In this document: one piece after another, positions 16,286 to 25,460 of the stretch
Layout: every line of letters begins with the position of its first letter
Numbering within the stretch: position 1 is the stretch's first letter
Origin: Caulobacterales bacterium 32-69-10
GTDB lineage: Bacteria; Pseudomonadota; Alphaproteobacteria; Caulobacterales; Caulobacteraceae
NCBI GenBank assembly: GCA_002280485.1
Contig: NCED01000044.1
Coordinates: 1-49,926 of the forward strand
DNA length: 49,926 nt
Direction: 5' to 3'
Notes under the pieces: model-generated
Told to the model about the DNA's origin: nothing
Databases searched by the model: none
Seen by the model: the letters and a program-made list of their open reading frames with translations, nothing else
Made by a program: the position numbers and the translations under genes

Positions 16286-17815
16286 CTATCTGTCCGGCCG
16301 CTGACGGTCGCCCACATAGATCGGATTGCCGATCAGGACGCGGCGACCGTCGGGCGCGCGGACGTCGATCCTGAACCAGCGGGCCACCGAGTCCGCCGGA
16401 AGGCCGAACGCCAGGGTCTGGTCGGCGCCGTGCAGCACGGGGTCGGCCAGGACCGGACGCCGCCGGCCGTCGACGATCACCTCGATATGATCGCCCTCGG
16501 CCCCGGCCACGCGCAGCCGCGCCTGGATGGGCTGGCCCGGGGTCCGTTTCAGCACGCCGCCCATGGCGACCTCGGCCTCGCCCGCCGCGGCGGACAGGTC
16601 GAGCACGCGGCCCGGCCGGGCGCCCTCGAGGTCGACGAACATCCGGCCCGACCTGACGCCCTGCAAGATCGCCGGCTGGGACAGGGCGTCGGCGTAGACC
16701 ACCGTCGCCGGCATGCCCACGGGCGATTGGGCCCCGACGGGAGACGTGCCGCGGCGGCCGTCGACGGCGTCGTGGTTATCGCTGCCGCCCACGCCGGTGA
16801 GGCGGTAGCCGCGGTTCAGCAGGGCCTCCCAGATGGCCACCCCCGAGCCCGGGCCGTCGCCGAAGCGACCGTCGTTGTCGGCCGCCCCGCCGCCGTTGGC
16901 CACCTCGATCGACTGCACGCGGTCGTAGTCGGTGTCAGGGGCGCTCCAGCCGCAGCCGAGGCAGTCCTCGCCGGTGGATCGTTCGGGATGGTTGATCGAG
17001 ATCACCGCCCCCGTCGCCTTGGAGGCGTCGAACATGGCGTTGATGTTCGGCGTCGCGGGGGAGCCCAGTCGGAATTCCACGAAGTCGGCGACGCCGAGCA
17101 GGTTGTAGTGACCAAATTGCGTGGTCATCTCCCGGCCGGGGATCACCAACAGGGTGTCGAAATAGGGCGTCAGACCGGCGAGCTCGGCGACATGGGACGC
17201 GGTGTTGTGGTCGGTCACGGCGACGAAATCCAAGCCGTGCTCGGCCGCCGCCTTGAGGGTGAGGAAGGTCGGACAGGGCGCGCCCTGGCCGGCCAGGCTG
17301 CGGCATCGCCCGTCGCTCTGGCCCGTGTGGGTATGGAGGTCGCTCTTCACCGGCGTGTCGGCGATGACCTGGGCGTCCGGACCGCGCCCATAGGTGATGT
17401 TGACCACATAGGGCGAGGTCTCGCCCGCCCGGATGCTGGCCACCGCCATGGTGAGCCGCCAGACGCCCGGATTGATCGGTCCCGGCAGATAGGACGGGCT
17501 GGCGAAGGCGTTGGCGACGAAGAAGTGGGGCTTGGTCCCCCCGCCCCAACCGCGCAGGCGTTCGGGGTCGAGGAGGCCGAGGACCAGGATCGTGCCCCGC
17601 TCGCGGCCGGCCCACGACACGTCCACGGTGATCTTGCCGACGCCGGCCGGAACGGTGAAGGGCAGCTCCCGGTAGGTCTGTTTGTCCGCGCCCTGCAGAA
17701 CCCCCCTCAGCACCACGTCCGGAGCCGCCGCGGCAGGCTGGCTCCAGCCGAGCAGGCCGAGCGCGAGTCCGAAGGCCACGAGTATCGAAAGCCGGAATGC
17801 AGAGTGGCGGGTCAT
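16286..17815 (-). CDS. secreted PHP-domain metallohydrolase (CehA/McbA family)
   Basis: A 509-residue exported enzyme with a signal peptide (LSILVAFGLALGLLGWSQPAAAA). An N-terminal beta-rich domain spans about residues 32-155. The PHP-type metal centre follows: DLHTHTGQSDG, VAVTDHNTASH, GREMTTQFGHYN, ISINHPE and GGSDNHD supply the His/Asp/Glu ligands for a multinuclear site. A C-terminal beta domain (about 420-509) ends the protein. The CehA/McbA family includes the carbaryl hydrolases; other PHP proteins are phosphoesterases, so substrate class is uncertain. It lies 88 bases downstream of the TonB receptor on the same strand, separated by a strong hairpin, and is probably co-transcribed with it. 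Confidence 0.85.
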   Translation of the reverse strand: MTRHSAFRLSILVAFGLALGLLGWSQPAAAAPDVVLRGVLQGADKQTYRELPFTVPAGVGKITVDVSWAGRERGTILVLGLLDPERLRGWGGGTKPHFFVANAFASPSYLPGPINPGVWRLTMAVASIRAGETSPYVVNITYGRGPDAQVIADTPVKSDLHTHTGQSDGRCRSLAGQGAPCPTFLTLKAAAEHGLDFVAVTDHNTASHVAELAGLTPYFDTLLVIPGREMTTQFGHYNLLGVADFVEFRLGSPATPNINAMFDASKATGAVISINHPERSTGEDCLGCGWSAPDTDYDRVQSIEVANGGGAADNDGRFGDGPGSGVAIWEALLNRGYRLTGVGGSDNHDAVDGRRGTSPVGAQSPVGMPATVVYADALSQPAILQGVRSGRMFVDLEGARPGRVLDLSAAAGEAEVAMGGVLKRTPGQPIQARLRVAGAEGDHIEVIVDGRRRPVLADPVLHGADQTLAFGLPADSVARWFRIDVRAPDGRRVLIGNPIYVGDRQRPDR

Positions 17816-17853
17816 GGGGCGCCCCAGTTCAGATAGAGGACAGGCTGCAAGGC

Positions 17854-17889
17854 CGCCGCGGCCCGGCCCGTGAGGGCCCGGCCGCGGCG
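17854..17889 (-). promoter_or_regulatory. strong hairpin between TonB receptor and PHP hydrolase
   Basis: The arms at 17854-17869 and 17874-17889 pair at 15 of 16 positions around a four-base loop, almost all G-C. No U-run follows in the direction of transcription. It is thus more likely an mRNA-stabilising or attenuating element, lowering expression of the downstream PHP gene relative to the receptor, than a full terminator. Confidence 0.55.
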
Positions 17890-17903
17890 TCTACCGAGCG
17901 GGA

Positions 17904-20708
17904 TCACCAGGCGTAGGCGACGCCGAGCGTGAAGAAGCGACCGGTTTCGACATAGGAGCCGTTGCCGCCGCCTTCCTGCGTGCCGAGGTACTGGGTGGTC
18001 TTTCCGAGCGTCTTATAGAAGAGGACGTTGTCGGTCAGGTTCTTGACGGCGAAGCTGACGACCATCTTGCGGAAGGCATAGCTCAGGCTGAGATCAACGC
18101 TCTTAACCGGCTGCAAGTAAGTGTCGAGGTTGTTGCCGGTGAGCCCGTTCAGTTGCAGGCCGGTGTACTGGTAGGACACATTGGCCCGCACGCCGTACTT
18201 GTTGTAAAACAGGTCGAGGTTGTACATCGTCCTGGGAGCACGCGGCAGCCAGGTCTTGCGCCCGAAGTGGTCCGGGCGCCCGCTGTCCGCCGAGCTGCGC
18301 TGCAGGGTCGCCGAGACGCCGACGCCCAAACCGCTCCAGGCCCCCGGCAGCTCCGCGAAGGTATGGCGGACATTGAACTCGAAACCGGTGAGGTTCGCGC
18401 TCTTGCCGTTCTCCGGCCGGCTGATGATGACGCCGCCGACCGGAGCGCTTTCCGTATTCGCGCTCGGATAGCCGCCGGCCGAGGCGGCGGCGTAGATGAA
18501 GTTGTCGATGTCCTTGTGATAGACGTTGGCTTCCAGGATCGTGCCCTTGACGCCGTAGTATTCGATCGAGGCGTCGTAGTTGACGGCCTCGGCCGCCTTC
18601 AGATCGGGGTTGGAGCGGCTGATCGACACGATCTCGTCGGTCAGGGTGTTGCGGGCGACGCTCTCCGACCGGGCGATCAGACCATAGGCCGGGCGAGCGA
18701 AGGACTTGCGAACCGCGCCGCGCAGCACGAACGGAGAGGACGGCCGGTAGACCAGGTTCAGGCTGGGCAACAACTGGCCATAGGTGTTCGCGACGTTCTG
18801 GAAGCCGCCCTTGGCGCCGTCCACCTGCCAGACATCGGCGTCGAAGTCGGTGTACTCGTAACGGGCGCCGGCGATGGCCTGGAGGTCGCCGAAGCGGAGG
18901 TTCGCCTCGCCGTAGCCGGCGTAGATCGACTCCGTGCCATGCACCGAGTTGCGCATGTAGTCGTTGACCGTATAGGCGCCGGGGTTGCCCCTAACCAGGC
19001 CCGTGACCGGATCGAGACCGAAATGGTCCATGTACTTGTTCGGCACGGCCAGGGCCTGGAACACCGAGCGGTCGAAGATGCGGAACGTGCCGGGGAAAGT
19101 CCCGTCCATGAACGAGGGCAGGTTGCGGCCAGGGATGGCGCCCGCCGCCGGTCCCGCCGAATCCGTGAAGGGCGGGATCACCCCGTCGGCGCGGACGATG
19201 GCGAAGTTGCCGCCGTTGGCCCCAAAGAACTGGTGCTGGTACTGGTCGCGCTTCGAGACGTTGATGTCGAGGCCGCCGCGCAGCATGTCCAGCCACCCGC
19301 CGTCGACCTTGTAGGCGGCGTCGAACTTGGCGCCATACACGGCGTTGGTCGAGGCGCTGTCCGAGCCCTGAACCTTCCACAGCCGGACAGTGTCCAGGCC
19401 GAGGATATAGGCGGCGGTGGCCGGGGAGCCGAAGGTCAGGCCGTTCTTCGTCGGGTCGCTGAAGTCGATCAGGGCCGAGCCCGGATCGGTCGGGCCGTAG
19501 AGGCTGCCCTCGACGTAGTCGGGCCGGGCGTTCTCGGCGTAGCCCGCCGAGACCTCGTATTCCAGGCTCAGCCTGTCGAGGTTGGTGGCGCCGCCAAGCT
19601 TCAGCGTGCCGGTCTGCTCGGTCTGGTCGCGCTCCTGATAGTAGGCGCCCGGCCTGACGCCAACGGGGCTGAACGTCGTGCCGTTGCTGTAGAAGCTGGT
19701 GGCCCCGGTGCTGATGCTGCGCTGGACGTCGTCGCCGGTCACCTCGTAGTGGCCGTAGGAAGCCTGCAGGTAGAGGCTTTGGCGCGGCGTGCGCCAGTCG
19801 AGCGAGAAATTGCCGCCGTAGCGCTGGATCTTGTTCTGGTAGCCGTCGTAGCGGACGCTCGTGGCCGACAGGCCGTTGGCCTTGCTGAAATCGGTGACCT
19901 TGCCGTTCTCCGCCGCCAGGGTCGGCACATAGCCGCCGATCTCGATCGCCTCACCCATCGAATTCTTCTGGTCGTAGTAGGCGGTGAAGTAGACGCCGAA
20001 GGCCCCGCCCGGACCGAAGCGGCGAGCGATCTCCCCCTGGACCGTGCCGCCGCCGGCCTTGCCGCCCAGCTTGTCGGCGAGACCGGCCCAGGCGCCCTCG
20101 GCGTGGATGCGCGTCATCGGGCCGGTGAAGTCGAAGGCCGTGGGGGTGCGGATGTCGATGATGCCGCCGATGGCGTCGCCCTGCATGTCCGAGGTCGGCG
20201 TCTTGACCACCTTGACCGCTTGCAGGCCGAAAGGCGGGAACATCCTCAGCGACAGCGCCCGGCTGCCGGGATCGGCCTGGGGCACGCGGATGCCGTTCAG
20301 GGTGTAGGCGTTGTAGCTGGAATCGATGCCGCGGATGGTGACGTACTGCCGCTCGCCCGTCGCCGCCTGGCCAAGGCCCATGTCCGAATAGCCGGACAGG
20401 CCCGGCACGTGCGAAAGGACGTCGACGATATTGCCGGCAGGACGCTGGGCGATCTCCTCGGCGGAGACCACGCTGGTGACCGAGATATCGTTCTTCTTCT
20501 CGCTGATCGCGCCTTCGATCGTGTTCCAGCGGGACGCCGTGACCACGACCTGGTCCACCGCGCCCCCGGCCGAAGCCGCCTGCGCCAGGGCCTGGGACGC
20601 CGCCGCGCCCGACAGGGCGGCCCCTAGCGCCAGGACGCTCGCCGCCTGGACCAACGCCCCGCGCCGCGACGACGCCGCGCGACCGAACAACTCGTTACCG
20701 ACCGTCAT
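17904..20708 (-). CDS. TonB-dependent outer-membrane receptor
   Basis: A 934-residue outer-membrane transporter using TonB/ExbBD energy. A signal peptide (VQAASVLALGAALSGAAASQ) is followed by a TonB-box-like VDQVVVTASRW, then the plug (NIVDVLSHVPGLSGY, RQYVTIRGIDSSYNAYTLNG, GDAIGGIIDIRTP). A long 22-strand-type barrel ends in the aromatic terminus LGVAYAW. I chose the Met at 20708 (MTVGNELF), which has AAGGGG upstream and leads directly into the signal peptide. The frame extends to 20810 without similarity. A regulatory element in the leader at 20756-20780 is shared with the PLC-like gene. The neighbouring hydrolases suggest import of a phosphodiester- or ester-containing nutrient; the exact ligand is unknown. 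Confidence 0.93.
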   Translation of the reverse strand: MTVGNELFGRAASSRRGALVQAASVLALGAALSGAAASQALAQAASAGGAVDQVVVTASRWNTIEGAISEKKNDISVTSVVSAEEIAQRPAGNIVDVLSHVPGLSGYSDMGLGQAATGERQYVTIRGIDSSYNAYTLNGIRVPQADPGSRALSLRMFPPFGLQAVKVVKTPTSDMQGDAIGGIIDIRTPTAFDFTGPMTRIHAEGAWAGLADKLGGKAGGGTVQGEIARRFGPGGAFGVYFTAYYDQKNSMGEAIEIGGYVPTLAAENGKVTDFSKANGLSATSVRYDGYQNKIQRYGGNFSLDWRTPRQSLYLQASYGHYEVTGDDVQRSISTGATSFYSNGTTFSPVGVRPGAYYQERDQTEQTGTLKLGGATNLDRLSLEYEVSAGYAENARPDYVEGSLYGPTDPGSALIDFSDPTKNGLTFGSPATAAYILGLDTVRLWKVQGSDSASTNAVYGAKFDAAYKVDGGWLDMLRGGLDINVSKRDQYQHQFFGANGGNFAIVRADGVIPPFTDSAGPAAGAIPGRNLPSFMDGTFPGTFRIFDRSVFQALAVPNKYMDHFGLDPVTGLVRGNPGAYTVNDYMRNSVHGTESIYAGYGEANLRFGDLQAIAGARYEYTDFDADVWQVDGAKGGFQNVANTYGQLLPSLNLVYRPSSPFVLRGAVRKSFARPAYGLIARSESVARNTLTDEIVSISRSNPDLKAAEAVNYDASIEYYGVKGTILEANVYHKDIDNFIYAAASAGGYPSANTESAPVGGVIISRPENGKSANLTGFEFNVRHTFAELPGAWSGLGVGVSATLQRSSADSGRPDHFGRKTWLPRAPRTMYNLDLFYNKYGVRANVSYQYTGLQLNGLTGNNLDTYLQPVKSVDLSLSYAFRKMVVSFAVKNLTDNVLFYKTLGKTTQYLGTQEGGGNGSYVETGRFFTLGVAYAW

Positions 20709-20755
20709 GAAACACCCCTTGCCCGCTGGACCGCGCCAGCCGTTTCGGGAGCCCA

Positions 20756-20780
20756 TATGGTAGTGATGATTATCTTTTTT
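20756..20780 (-). promoter_or_regulatory. shared 25-base promoter element, copy 1 (TonB receptor)
   Basis: Read towards the receptor gene this is AAAAAAGATAATCATCACTA followed by CCATA. It agrees at 22 of 25 positions with 21633-21657, which has the same orientation relative to the PLC-like gene. GATAAT within it resembles a -10 box. It ends 47 bases before the receptor ATG. Confidence 0.7.
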
Positions 20781-20811
20781 GCGACGCAACGGAATCGGCG
20801 CCGTGAACAAT

Positions 20812-20827
20812 GGTAGCGCTCGCTACC
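20812..20827. promoter_or_regulatory. 16-base palindrome in the receptor/TetR divergent region
   Basis: GGTAGCG CT CGCTACC lies between the divergent TonB-receptor and TetR genes, about 105 bases from each start. The GGTAG/CTACC core is also present in both copies of the shared 25-base element. It is a good candidate operator for the adjacent TetR protein. Confidence 0.6.
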
Positions 20828-20933
20828 TTTTGGTTGGGGCCGCAGAGCCAAACTGGATGGCCCCCGCGACATGGTGTAGAATTAGAGTTAGTTGTCAGGA
20901 GCGACGCCAAGATCGCCCCCGGGGAGTCTATGA

Positions 20934-21557
20934 ATGGCCACCTCTGCGCCAGAGCGGTCGCGTCGTCGGCCGACCCAGGATCGAGCGCAGCGGAGCTACG
21001 AACGTCTTCTCGACATTACGGCTGGGCTGATGGCCGAGGTCGGGGTGGAAAACATCTCCACCAACATGATCTGCGCCCGCGCGAATATGACGCCGCCGGC
21101 CCTGTATCGTTACTTCAAGGACAAGTATGCGCTGATCGAGGCGCTGTCCGAACGCCAGATGATGCGGCAGTTCGAGGTCATCCAGGCCTGGCTGAACGAG
21201 AATCTGCCGGCCAGCCCCGAATCGTTCGGCGCCAATATCGAAGACCTGCTCCGGCAGCTGTCGACGGCGACCACCAACCAGGAGGGCTCGATCTGGGTGC
21301 AGCGCGCCGTCCGCGCGGTGCCGCGCCTGGCCGCCGTCCGCCAAGCCTCCCGCCAGCGGATGACCGAGAGCCTGTGCGAGACCTACAAGCCCCTGTATCC
21401 GCATCTGTCGGAGGAGCGGCTTCGCTGCCGGATCCGGATCGGAGTGGAGTTCTGCGCCACGATGGACGAGCTGATCGCGGAGTCCGAGCCTGAGGTCGCG
21501 GAAATCCTCCTCAAGGAATGCGCACAGGTGATCGGCAATGTGTTCACGGCGCGCTGA
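20934..21557 (+). CDS. TetR/AcrR family regulator
   Basis: A 207-residue TetR-type repressor. The N-terminal HTH is RSYERLLDITAGLMAEVGVE then ISTNMICARANMTPPALYRY, followed by FKDKYALIEAL, a classic TetR signature. The all-helical C-terminal domain (residues 70-207) binds an unknown inducer. GGGGAG precedes the ATG. It is divergent from the TonB receptor and upstream of the PLC-like gene in the same direction, so it most likely controls both flanks through the CTACC-containing sites. Confidence 0.9.
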   Translation: MATSAPERSRRRPTQDRAQRSYERLLDITAGLMAEVGVENISTNMICARANMTPPALYRYFKDKYALIEALSERQMMRQFEVIQAWLNENLPASPESFGANIEDLLRQLSTATTNQEGSIWVQRAVRAVPRLAAVRQASRQRMTESLCETYKPLYPHLSEERLRCRIRIGVEFCATMDELIAESEPEVAEILLKECAQVIGNVFTAR

Positions 21558-21632
21558 AGCCGAACGACCGGGCCCTTCCTCGGCCAAGTCCGAACGCGTG
21601 TCGTAGGCCCGCGCCGCCTCGTCCGGCGTCTT

Positions 21633-21657
21633 AAAAACGATAATCATGGCTACCATA
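21633..21657 (+). promoter_or_regulatory. shared 25-base promoter element, copy 2 (PLC-like gene)
   Basis: AAAAACGATAATCATGGCTA followed by CCATA, 22 of 25 identical to the receptor copy and in the same orientation relative to its gene. It contains the dyad ATGG CTA CCAT. It ends 119 bases before the PLC-like ATG. This implies common regulation of the two transcription units. Confidence 0.7.
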
Positions 21658-21776
21658 AGGGCGCCGGTTCCGGCCGGCAGCGCCTTCGTGTCTGTCGTGG
21701 GGCCGTTCGGACCCGTCAGGCGCCGGTCGCTGCAACCGTCGTCGCCATCGCCCTGGATTCAATTCGAGGATCGTCC

Positions 21777-22805
21777 ATGCGACCACTTCTGTTCTGCTCG
21801 ATGGTGGCGACCGCCGCCGGCCTGGCGGCGGGGACCGTCCAAGCCGCCGACCTGGGCTTCCTAAACCATGGCCGGCCCATGCTCGACGCCCACAACTCCT
21901 ACCCCTACGAAGGCAAGTGGAACGACCGGATTCAGCGCGCGCTGAAGTCGGGGTATCCGGTCTCCATCGAGCAGGACCTGGCCTGGTACGTGGACCCCGC
22001 CACCGACCAGGGCCGGGTGGTGGTGTCGCATTCCCCCAAGCCGACCGGGACCGAGCCCAGCCTGCGCGACTATTTCTTCGAGCAGGTCCGGCCCGTCGTC
22101 GAGAAGGCGCTGGCCGAGAACAAGCGCAGCGAGTGGCCGCTGATCGTCCTGCATTTCGATTTCAAGGACAGGCAGCCCGCCGTCCTGGAGGCGACCTGGA
22201 AGCTGCTGGGCGAATACGAGGCCTGGCTGTCCACCGCCGTGAAGACCGAGGATCCCAACCACCTGTCGCCCATCGACCGCAAGCCGATCCTGGCGATCAG
22301 CGAGGACGCCGACGTCCAGGCCAAGGTGTTCTTCGACGACGTGCCCGTCGGCGGCCGGCTGCGCCTGTTCGGCTCCACCCACAGCCACGAGGCGCCCAAG
22401 GAGGCGACCCGCGAAGCCCGCTACCGCTGGGACGCCACCATGCCGCCTGAGGCGCTCCTGACCGAGAAGGCCACCAACTATCGTCGCTGGTGGAACAATC
22501 CGTGGTCGGTGGTGGAGGAAGGCGGCCAACAGGGCGCCGGCGACTGGACCGCGGCGGACGACCGTCGCCTGCGCGCCCTGGTCGACCATGCCCACAAGCA
22601 GGGCCTGTGGATCCGCTTCTACACCCTCGACGGCTTCGACGCGGCGGACGACAAGGGCTGGGGCCGCTTCTACAACTTCGGCTCGCTCGAGAAGGTCATC
22701 CCCCGATGGAAGGCGGCGGTCGCGGCCGGGGTCGATTTCATCGCCTCTGACCAGTACGAGGCGCTCGCCCCCTACGTCGGGACCTCGTCGACCAAAGCCA
22801 AATAG
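21777..22805 (+). CDS. secreted PI-PLC-like phosphodiesterase
   Basis: A 342-residue exported protein with a signal peptide (MVATAAGLAAGTVQAA). The mature part looks like a PLC-like TIM barrel. MLDAHNSYPYEGKWNDRIQR carries a candidate catalytic His. GYPVSIEQDLAWYVDP supplies the Glu/Asp metal or acid pair, VVVSHSPKP the second His, and LIVLHFDFKDRQP the next strand. FIASDQYEALAPY near the end fits the last barrel strand of this fold. It probably cleaves a phosphodiester in the periplasm. Glycerophosphodiesterase is the alternative family. The shared promoter element and nearby TetR tie it to the TonB receptor. It converges with anmK 24 bases downstream. Confidence 0.75.
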   Translation: MRPLLFCSMVATAAGLAAGTVQAADLGFLNHGRPMLDAHNSYPYEGKWNDRIQRALKSGYPVSIEQDLAWYVDPATDQGRVVVSHSPKPTGTEPSLRDYFFEQVRPVVEKALAENKRSEWPLIVLHFDFKDRQPAVLEATWKLLGEYEAWLSTAVKTEDPNHLSPIDRKPILAISEDADVQAKVFFDDVPVGGRLRLFGSTHSHEAPKEATREARYRWDATMPPEALLTEKATNYRRWWNNPWSVVEEGGQQGAGDWTAADDRRLRALVDHAHKQGLWIRFYTLDGFDAADDKGWGRFYNFGSLEKVIPRWKAAVAAGVDFIASDQYEALAPYVGTSSTKAK

Positions 22806-22829
22806 TCCCGGCCCCGCCCGGGGTCTCCG

Positions 22830-23969
22830 CTATGGCGAACCTTCGCCGTGGCGGGGGCTCGGGGTGGGCCGCGCGATCCGGCCCCCAGTCATCGGCTGCT
22901 TGACCCCCGTGGTGCCGGGGAAGCTGATCGGCAGGCCGCGCCAGGTGCGGGCGGCGAGATAGGCGAAGGCTTCGGCCTCGACGGCGTCGCCGCGCCAGCC
23001 GTAGTCCTCGGCGCTGGCCACCTCGCACGACAGACGCGCCTTGAGCGCCTCGACGATGGCCGGGTTGCGCCGCCCGCCGCCGGCCATCACCAGCACCCGC
23101 GGCTGTTCGGGCAACTGTTCGACCCCAAGCGCCACGGTCTCGGCGGTGAAGGCGACCAGGGTGGCGGCGGCGTCCTGCAGCGACAGGCCGTCGACGGCGC
23201 TGACCGGAAAGTCGTAGCGGTCGAGGGACTTGGGCCACGGCGCGGCGAAATAGGGATGGGCCAGCAGGCCGGCCAGAACGGCCGCATCGACCTCGCCCGC
23301 CCGCGCCAGGGCCCCTTCGGCGTCGTAGCGGCCGTGGCCGCGGCCCTGGACCAGCAAGTCAATCATCCCATTGGCCGGGCCGGTGTCGAAGGCGGCGATC
23401 TGGCCGCTCCGGGGCAGGAGGGTGATGTTGGCGACGCCGCCGAGGTTCAGCACGGCCGAGGGCGGCTCCAGCCCGGCGGCCCTGGCCCAGGCGGCGTGGT
23501 AGATGGGGGCCAGCGGCGCCCCCTCCCCGCCCGCGGCGACGTCGGCGGTGCGGAAGTCGAAGGCCACCGGCACGCCCGCCCGGTCGGCCAGGCGCTGGCC
23601 GTCGGCGAGCTGGACCGTGCGGCCGACCCGCTCTTTCGTGGGTCGTTCGTGCAGCACGGTCTGGCCGTGCAGGCCGACGAGCTCGAGGTCGGACCATTGC
23701 AGGCCGTTGGCAGCGAGGAACTGGCTCGCCGCGTCGTAGTGCTCGTCGGCCACGGCGCGCGCGGTCGCCTCGAACACCGCCGGCGGCGGCGTTCCCCGCG
23801 CCCAGGCCTTGGCTTCCTCGGTGGCCTGGAGCGCCAGGTTGCGGGTGGCGTCGGTCAGCTTGCGCTCGCCCGCCGGCCCGAAGGCCTGGATGGCCTCGCC
23901 GTCGGTCTCCAGGATCGCCATGTCGACGGCGTCGAGGGAGGTGCCGCTCATGAAGCCCAGGACGCGCAT
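22830..23969 (-). CDS. anmK: anhydro-N-acetylmuramic acid kinase AnmK
   Basis: A 379-residue peptidoglycan-recycling enzyme that phosphorylates and opens 1,6-anhydro-MurNAc to MurNAc-6-phosphate. Hallmarks are the N-terminal [53 protein letters not shown] and [16 protein letters not shown]. The last ten or so residues ([11 protein letters not shown]) look like read-through past the usual family end. It is divergent from tyrS, an arrangement also seen in other Caulobacterales, with a family A repeat between them. Confidence 0.95.
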   Translation of the reverse strand: MRVLGFMSGTSLDAVDMAILETDGEAIQAFGPAGERKLTDATRNLALQATEEAKAWARGTPPPAVFEATARAVADEHYDAASQFLAANGLQWSDLELVGLHGQTVLHERPTKERVGRTVQLADGQRLADRAGVPVAFDFRTADVAAGGEGAPLAPIYHAAWARAAGLEPPSAVLNLGGVANITLLPRSGQIAAFDTGPANGMIDLLVQGRGHGRYDAEGALARAGEVDAAVLAGLLAHPYFAAPWPKSLDRYDFPVSAVDGLSLQDAAATLVAFTAETVALGVEQLPEQPRVLVMAGGGRRNPAIVEALKARLSCEVASAEDYGWRGDAVEAEAFAYLAARTWRGLPISFPGTTGVKQPMTGGRIARPTPSPRHGEGSP

Positions 23970-23996
23970 CTGATCTCCAACTCGGCGCAGGCGGAG

Positions 23997-24077
23997 TGCG
24001 TGCTTCGGGACGCCGGATTACATCCGGCTCCTCAGCATGACGAGCGGGGATTGGGCTGCACAACCTTCGTCATGCTG
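23997..24077. repeat. intergenic repeat family A, second copy
   Basis: TGCGTGCTTCGGGACGCC...CTCCTCAGCATGACGAG (23997-24044) is the left arm seen at 7658. The right arm is reduced to TTCGTCATGCTG (24066-24077), so this copy is truncated. It spans the anmK/tyrS divergent region and reaches to 15 bases from the tyrS start. Confidence 0.75.
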
Positions 24078-24092
24078 CTAAAGCCGCTCGCC

Positions 24093-25355
24093 ATGAGCAC
24101 CGCGTTCACGCCCAAATCCGAACTGGTCCGCGTCCTTCAGGCGCGCGGCCACCTGCACCAGTGCACCAACCTCGAAGGCCTGGACGCCGCCGCGTCGGCC
24201 GGGGTGATCACCGCCTATATCGGCTACGACGCCACCGCCCCCAGCCTGCACGTCGGCAACATGGCCACGATAATGCTGCTGCGCCGGCTGCAGATGGCCG
24301 GCCACCGGCCCATCGTGCTGACCGGCGGCGCCACCACCAAGGTCGGCGACCCCTCGGGCAAGGACACGACGCGGCCCCTGCTCACCGACGAACTGATCAA
24401 CGCCAACATCGCCAGCCAGGTCGGCGCCTTCTCCAAATACCTGCGCTTCGGCGACGGGCCGACAGACGCGTCGGTGGTGAACAACGCCGACTGGATCGAG
24501 CCCCTCGGCTACCTCGACTTCCTGCGCACCTACGGGACGCACTTCACCATCAACCGCATGCTGAGCTTCGACTCGGTCAAGCTGCGCCTCGACCGCGAGC
24601 AGCCCCTGACCTTCCTCGAGTTCAACTACATGCTGGTCCAGGCGGTGGACTTTTTGGAGCTGAACCGCCGCCAGGGGGTGGTGCTGCAGATGGGCGGCTC
24701 GGACCAGTGGGGCAATATCGTCAACGGGGTGGAGCTGATCCGCCGCGTCGACGGCAAGGAGGCCTTCGGCCTGACCACGCCGCTGATCACCACCGCCTCG
24801 GGCGCCAAGATGGGCAAGACGGCGTCGGGCGCCGTGTGGCTGAACGGCGACCTCCTGAGCCCCTATGACTACTGGCAGTTCTGGCGCAACACCGAGGACG
24901 CCGACGTCGGCCGCTTCCTGCGCCTGTTCACCGACCTGCCGCTGGACGAGGTCGCGCGGCTGGAGGCGCTGCAGGGCGCCGAGATCAACGACGCCAAGAA
25001 GGTGCTGGCCGACGAAGCCACCAGCCTGCTGCACGGCGCGGAGGCGGCGGCCACGGCGGCCGGCGCGGCGAAGACTGCGTTCGAACAGGGCGGGCTGTCG
25101 GCCGACATGCCGACCTTCGAGGTCGCCCGCGCCGTGCTGGAAGAAGGCGTCCAGCTCGCGGCCCTGGCGGCCGACGCCGGCCTGGCCGGGTCCCGCGGCG
25201 AGGCCCGGCGCCTCGCCCAGGGCGGGGGCTTGCGTCTGAACGACGTGGCCGAGACCGATGGCGGGCGCCTGGTGACCGTGGCCGACCTGAACGCGGACGG
25301 GGTGTTGAAGCTGGCGGCGGGCAAGAAGAAGCTCGTGCTGGTGCGGCCCACTTAA
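24093..25355 (+). CDS. tyrS: tyrosyl-tRNA synthetase
   Basis: A 420-residue class I aminoacyl-tRNA synthetase that charges tRNA-Tyr. [20 protein letters not shown] holds the HIGH-like [22 protein letters not shown] is the tyrosine-binding loop, and AKMGKTASG is the KMSKS-like loop. A C-terminal S4-type RNA-binding domain runs from about residue 355 ([20 protein letters not shown]). The start at [12 protein letters not shown] is chosen because the seven extra codons upstream come from the adjacent repeat. Confidence 0.97.
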   Translation: MSTAFTPKSELVRVLQARGHLHQCTNLEGLDAAASAGVITAYIGYDATAPSLHVGNMATIMLLRRLQMAGHRPIVLTGGATTKVGDPSGKDTTRPLLTDELINANIASQVGAFSKYLRFGDGPTDASVVNNADWIEPLGYLDFLRTYGTHFTINRMLSFDSVKLRLDREQPLTFLEFNYMLVQAVDFLELNRRQGVVLQMGGSDQWGNIVNGVELIRRVDGKEAFGLTTPLITTASGAKMGKTASGAVWLNGDLLSPYDYWQFWRNTEDADVGRFLRLFTDLPLDEVARLEALQGAEINDAKKVLADEATSLLHGAEAAATAAGAAKTAFEQGGLSADMPTFEVARAVLEEGVQLAALAADAGLAGSRGEARRLAQGGGLRLNDVAETDGGRLVTVADLNADGVLKLAAGKKKLVLVRPT

Positions 25356-25357
25356 TG

Positions 25358-25446
25358 CCGCTCATCCCCGCGGAAGCGGGGACCCAGCCCTTTGGCCGGG
25401 AGTGCGACGGTTCGAACTGGGTCCCCGCTTCCGCGGGGATGAGCGG
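25358..25446. repeat. inverted intergenic repeat, family B
   Basis: The left arm (25358-25387, CCGCTCATCCCCGCGGAAGC...) and right arm (25417-25446) are exact reverse complements over 30 bases, with a 29-base centre. The element fills the tyrS/bcp gap. The same family occurs at 37996-38089. It could serve as a bidirectional terminator-like hairpin. Confidence 0.8.
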
Positions 25447-25460
25447 ATGAAGGAGCCCTA

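Noticed and set aside
18153..20627. Open frame of 824 codons opposite the TonB receptor
   Set aside because: It is antisense to a gene with clear family motifs and its product has no recognisable domain; long antisense frames are common at this G+C content.
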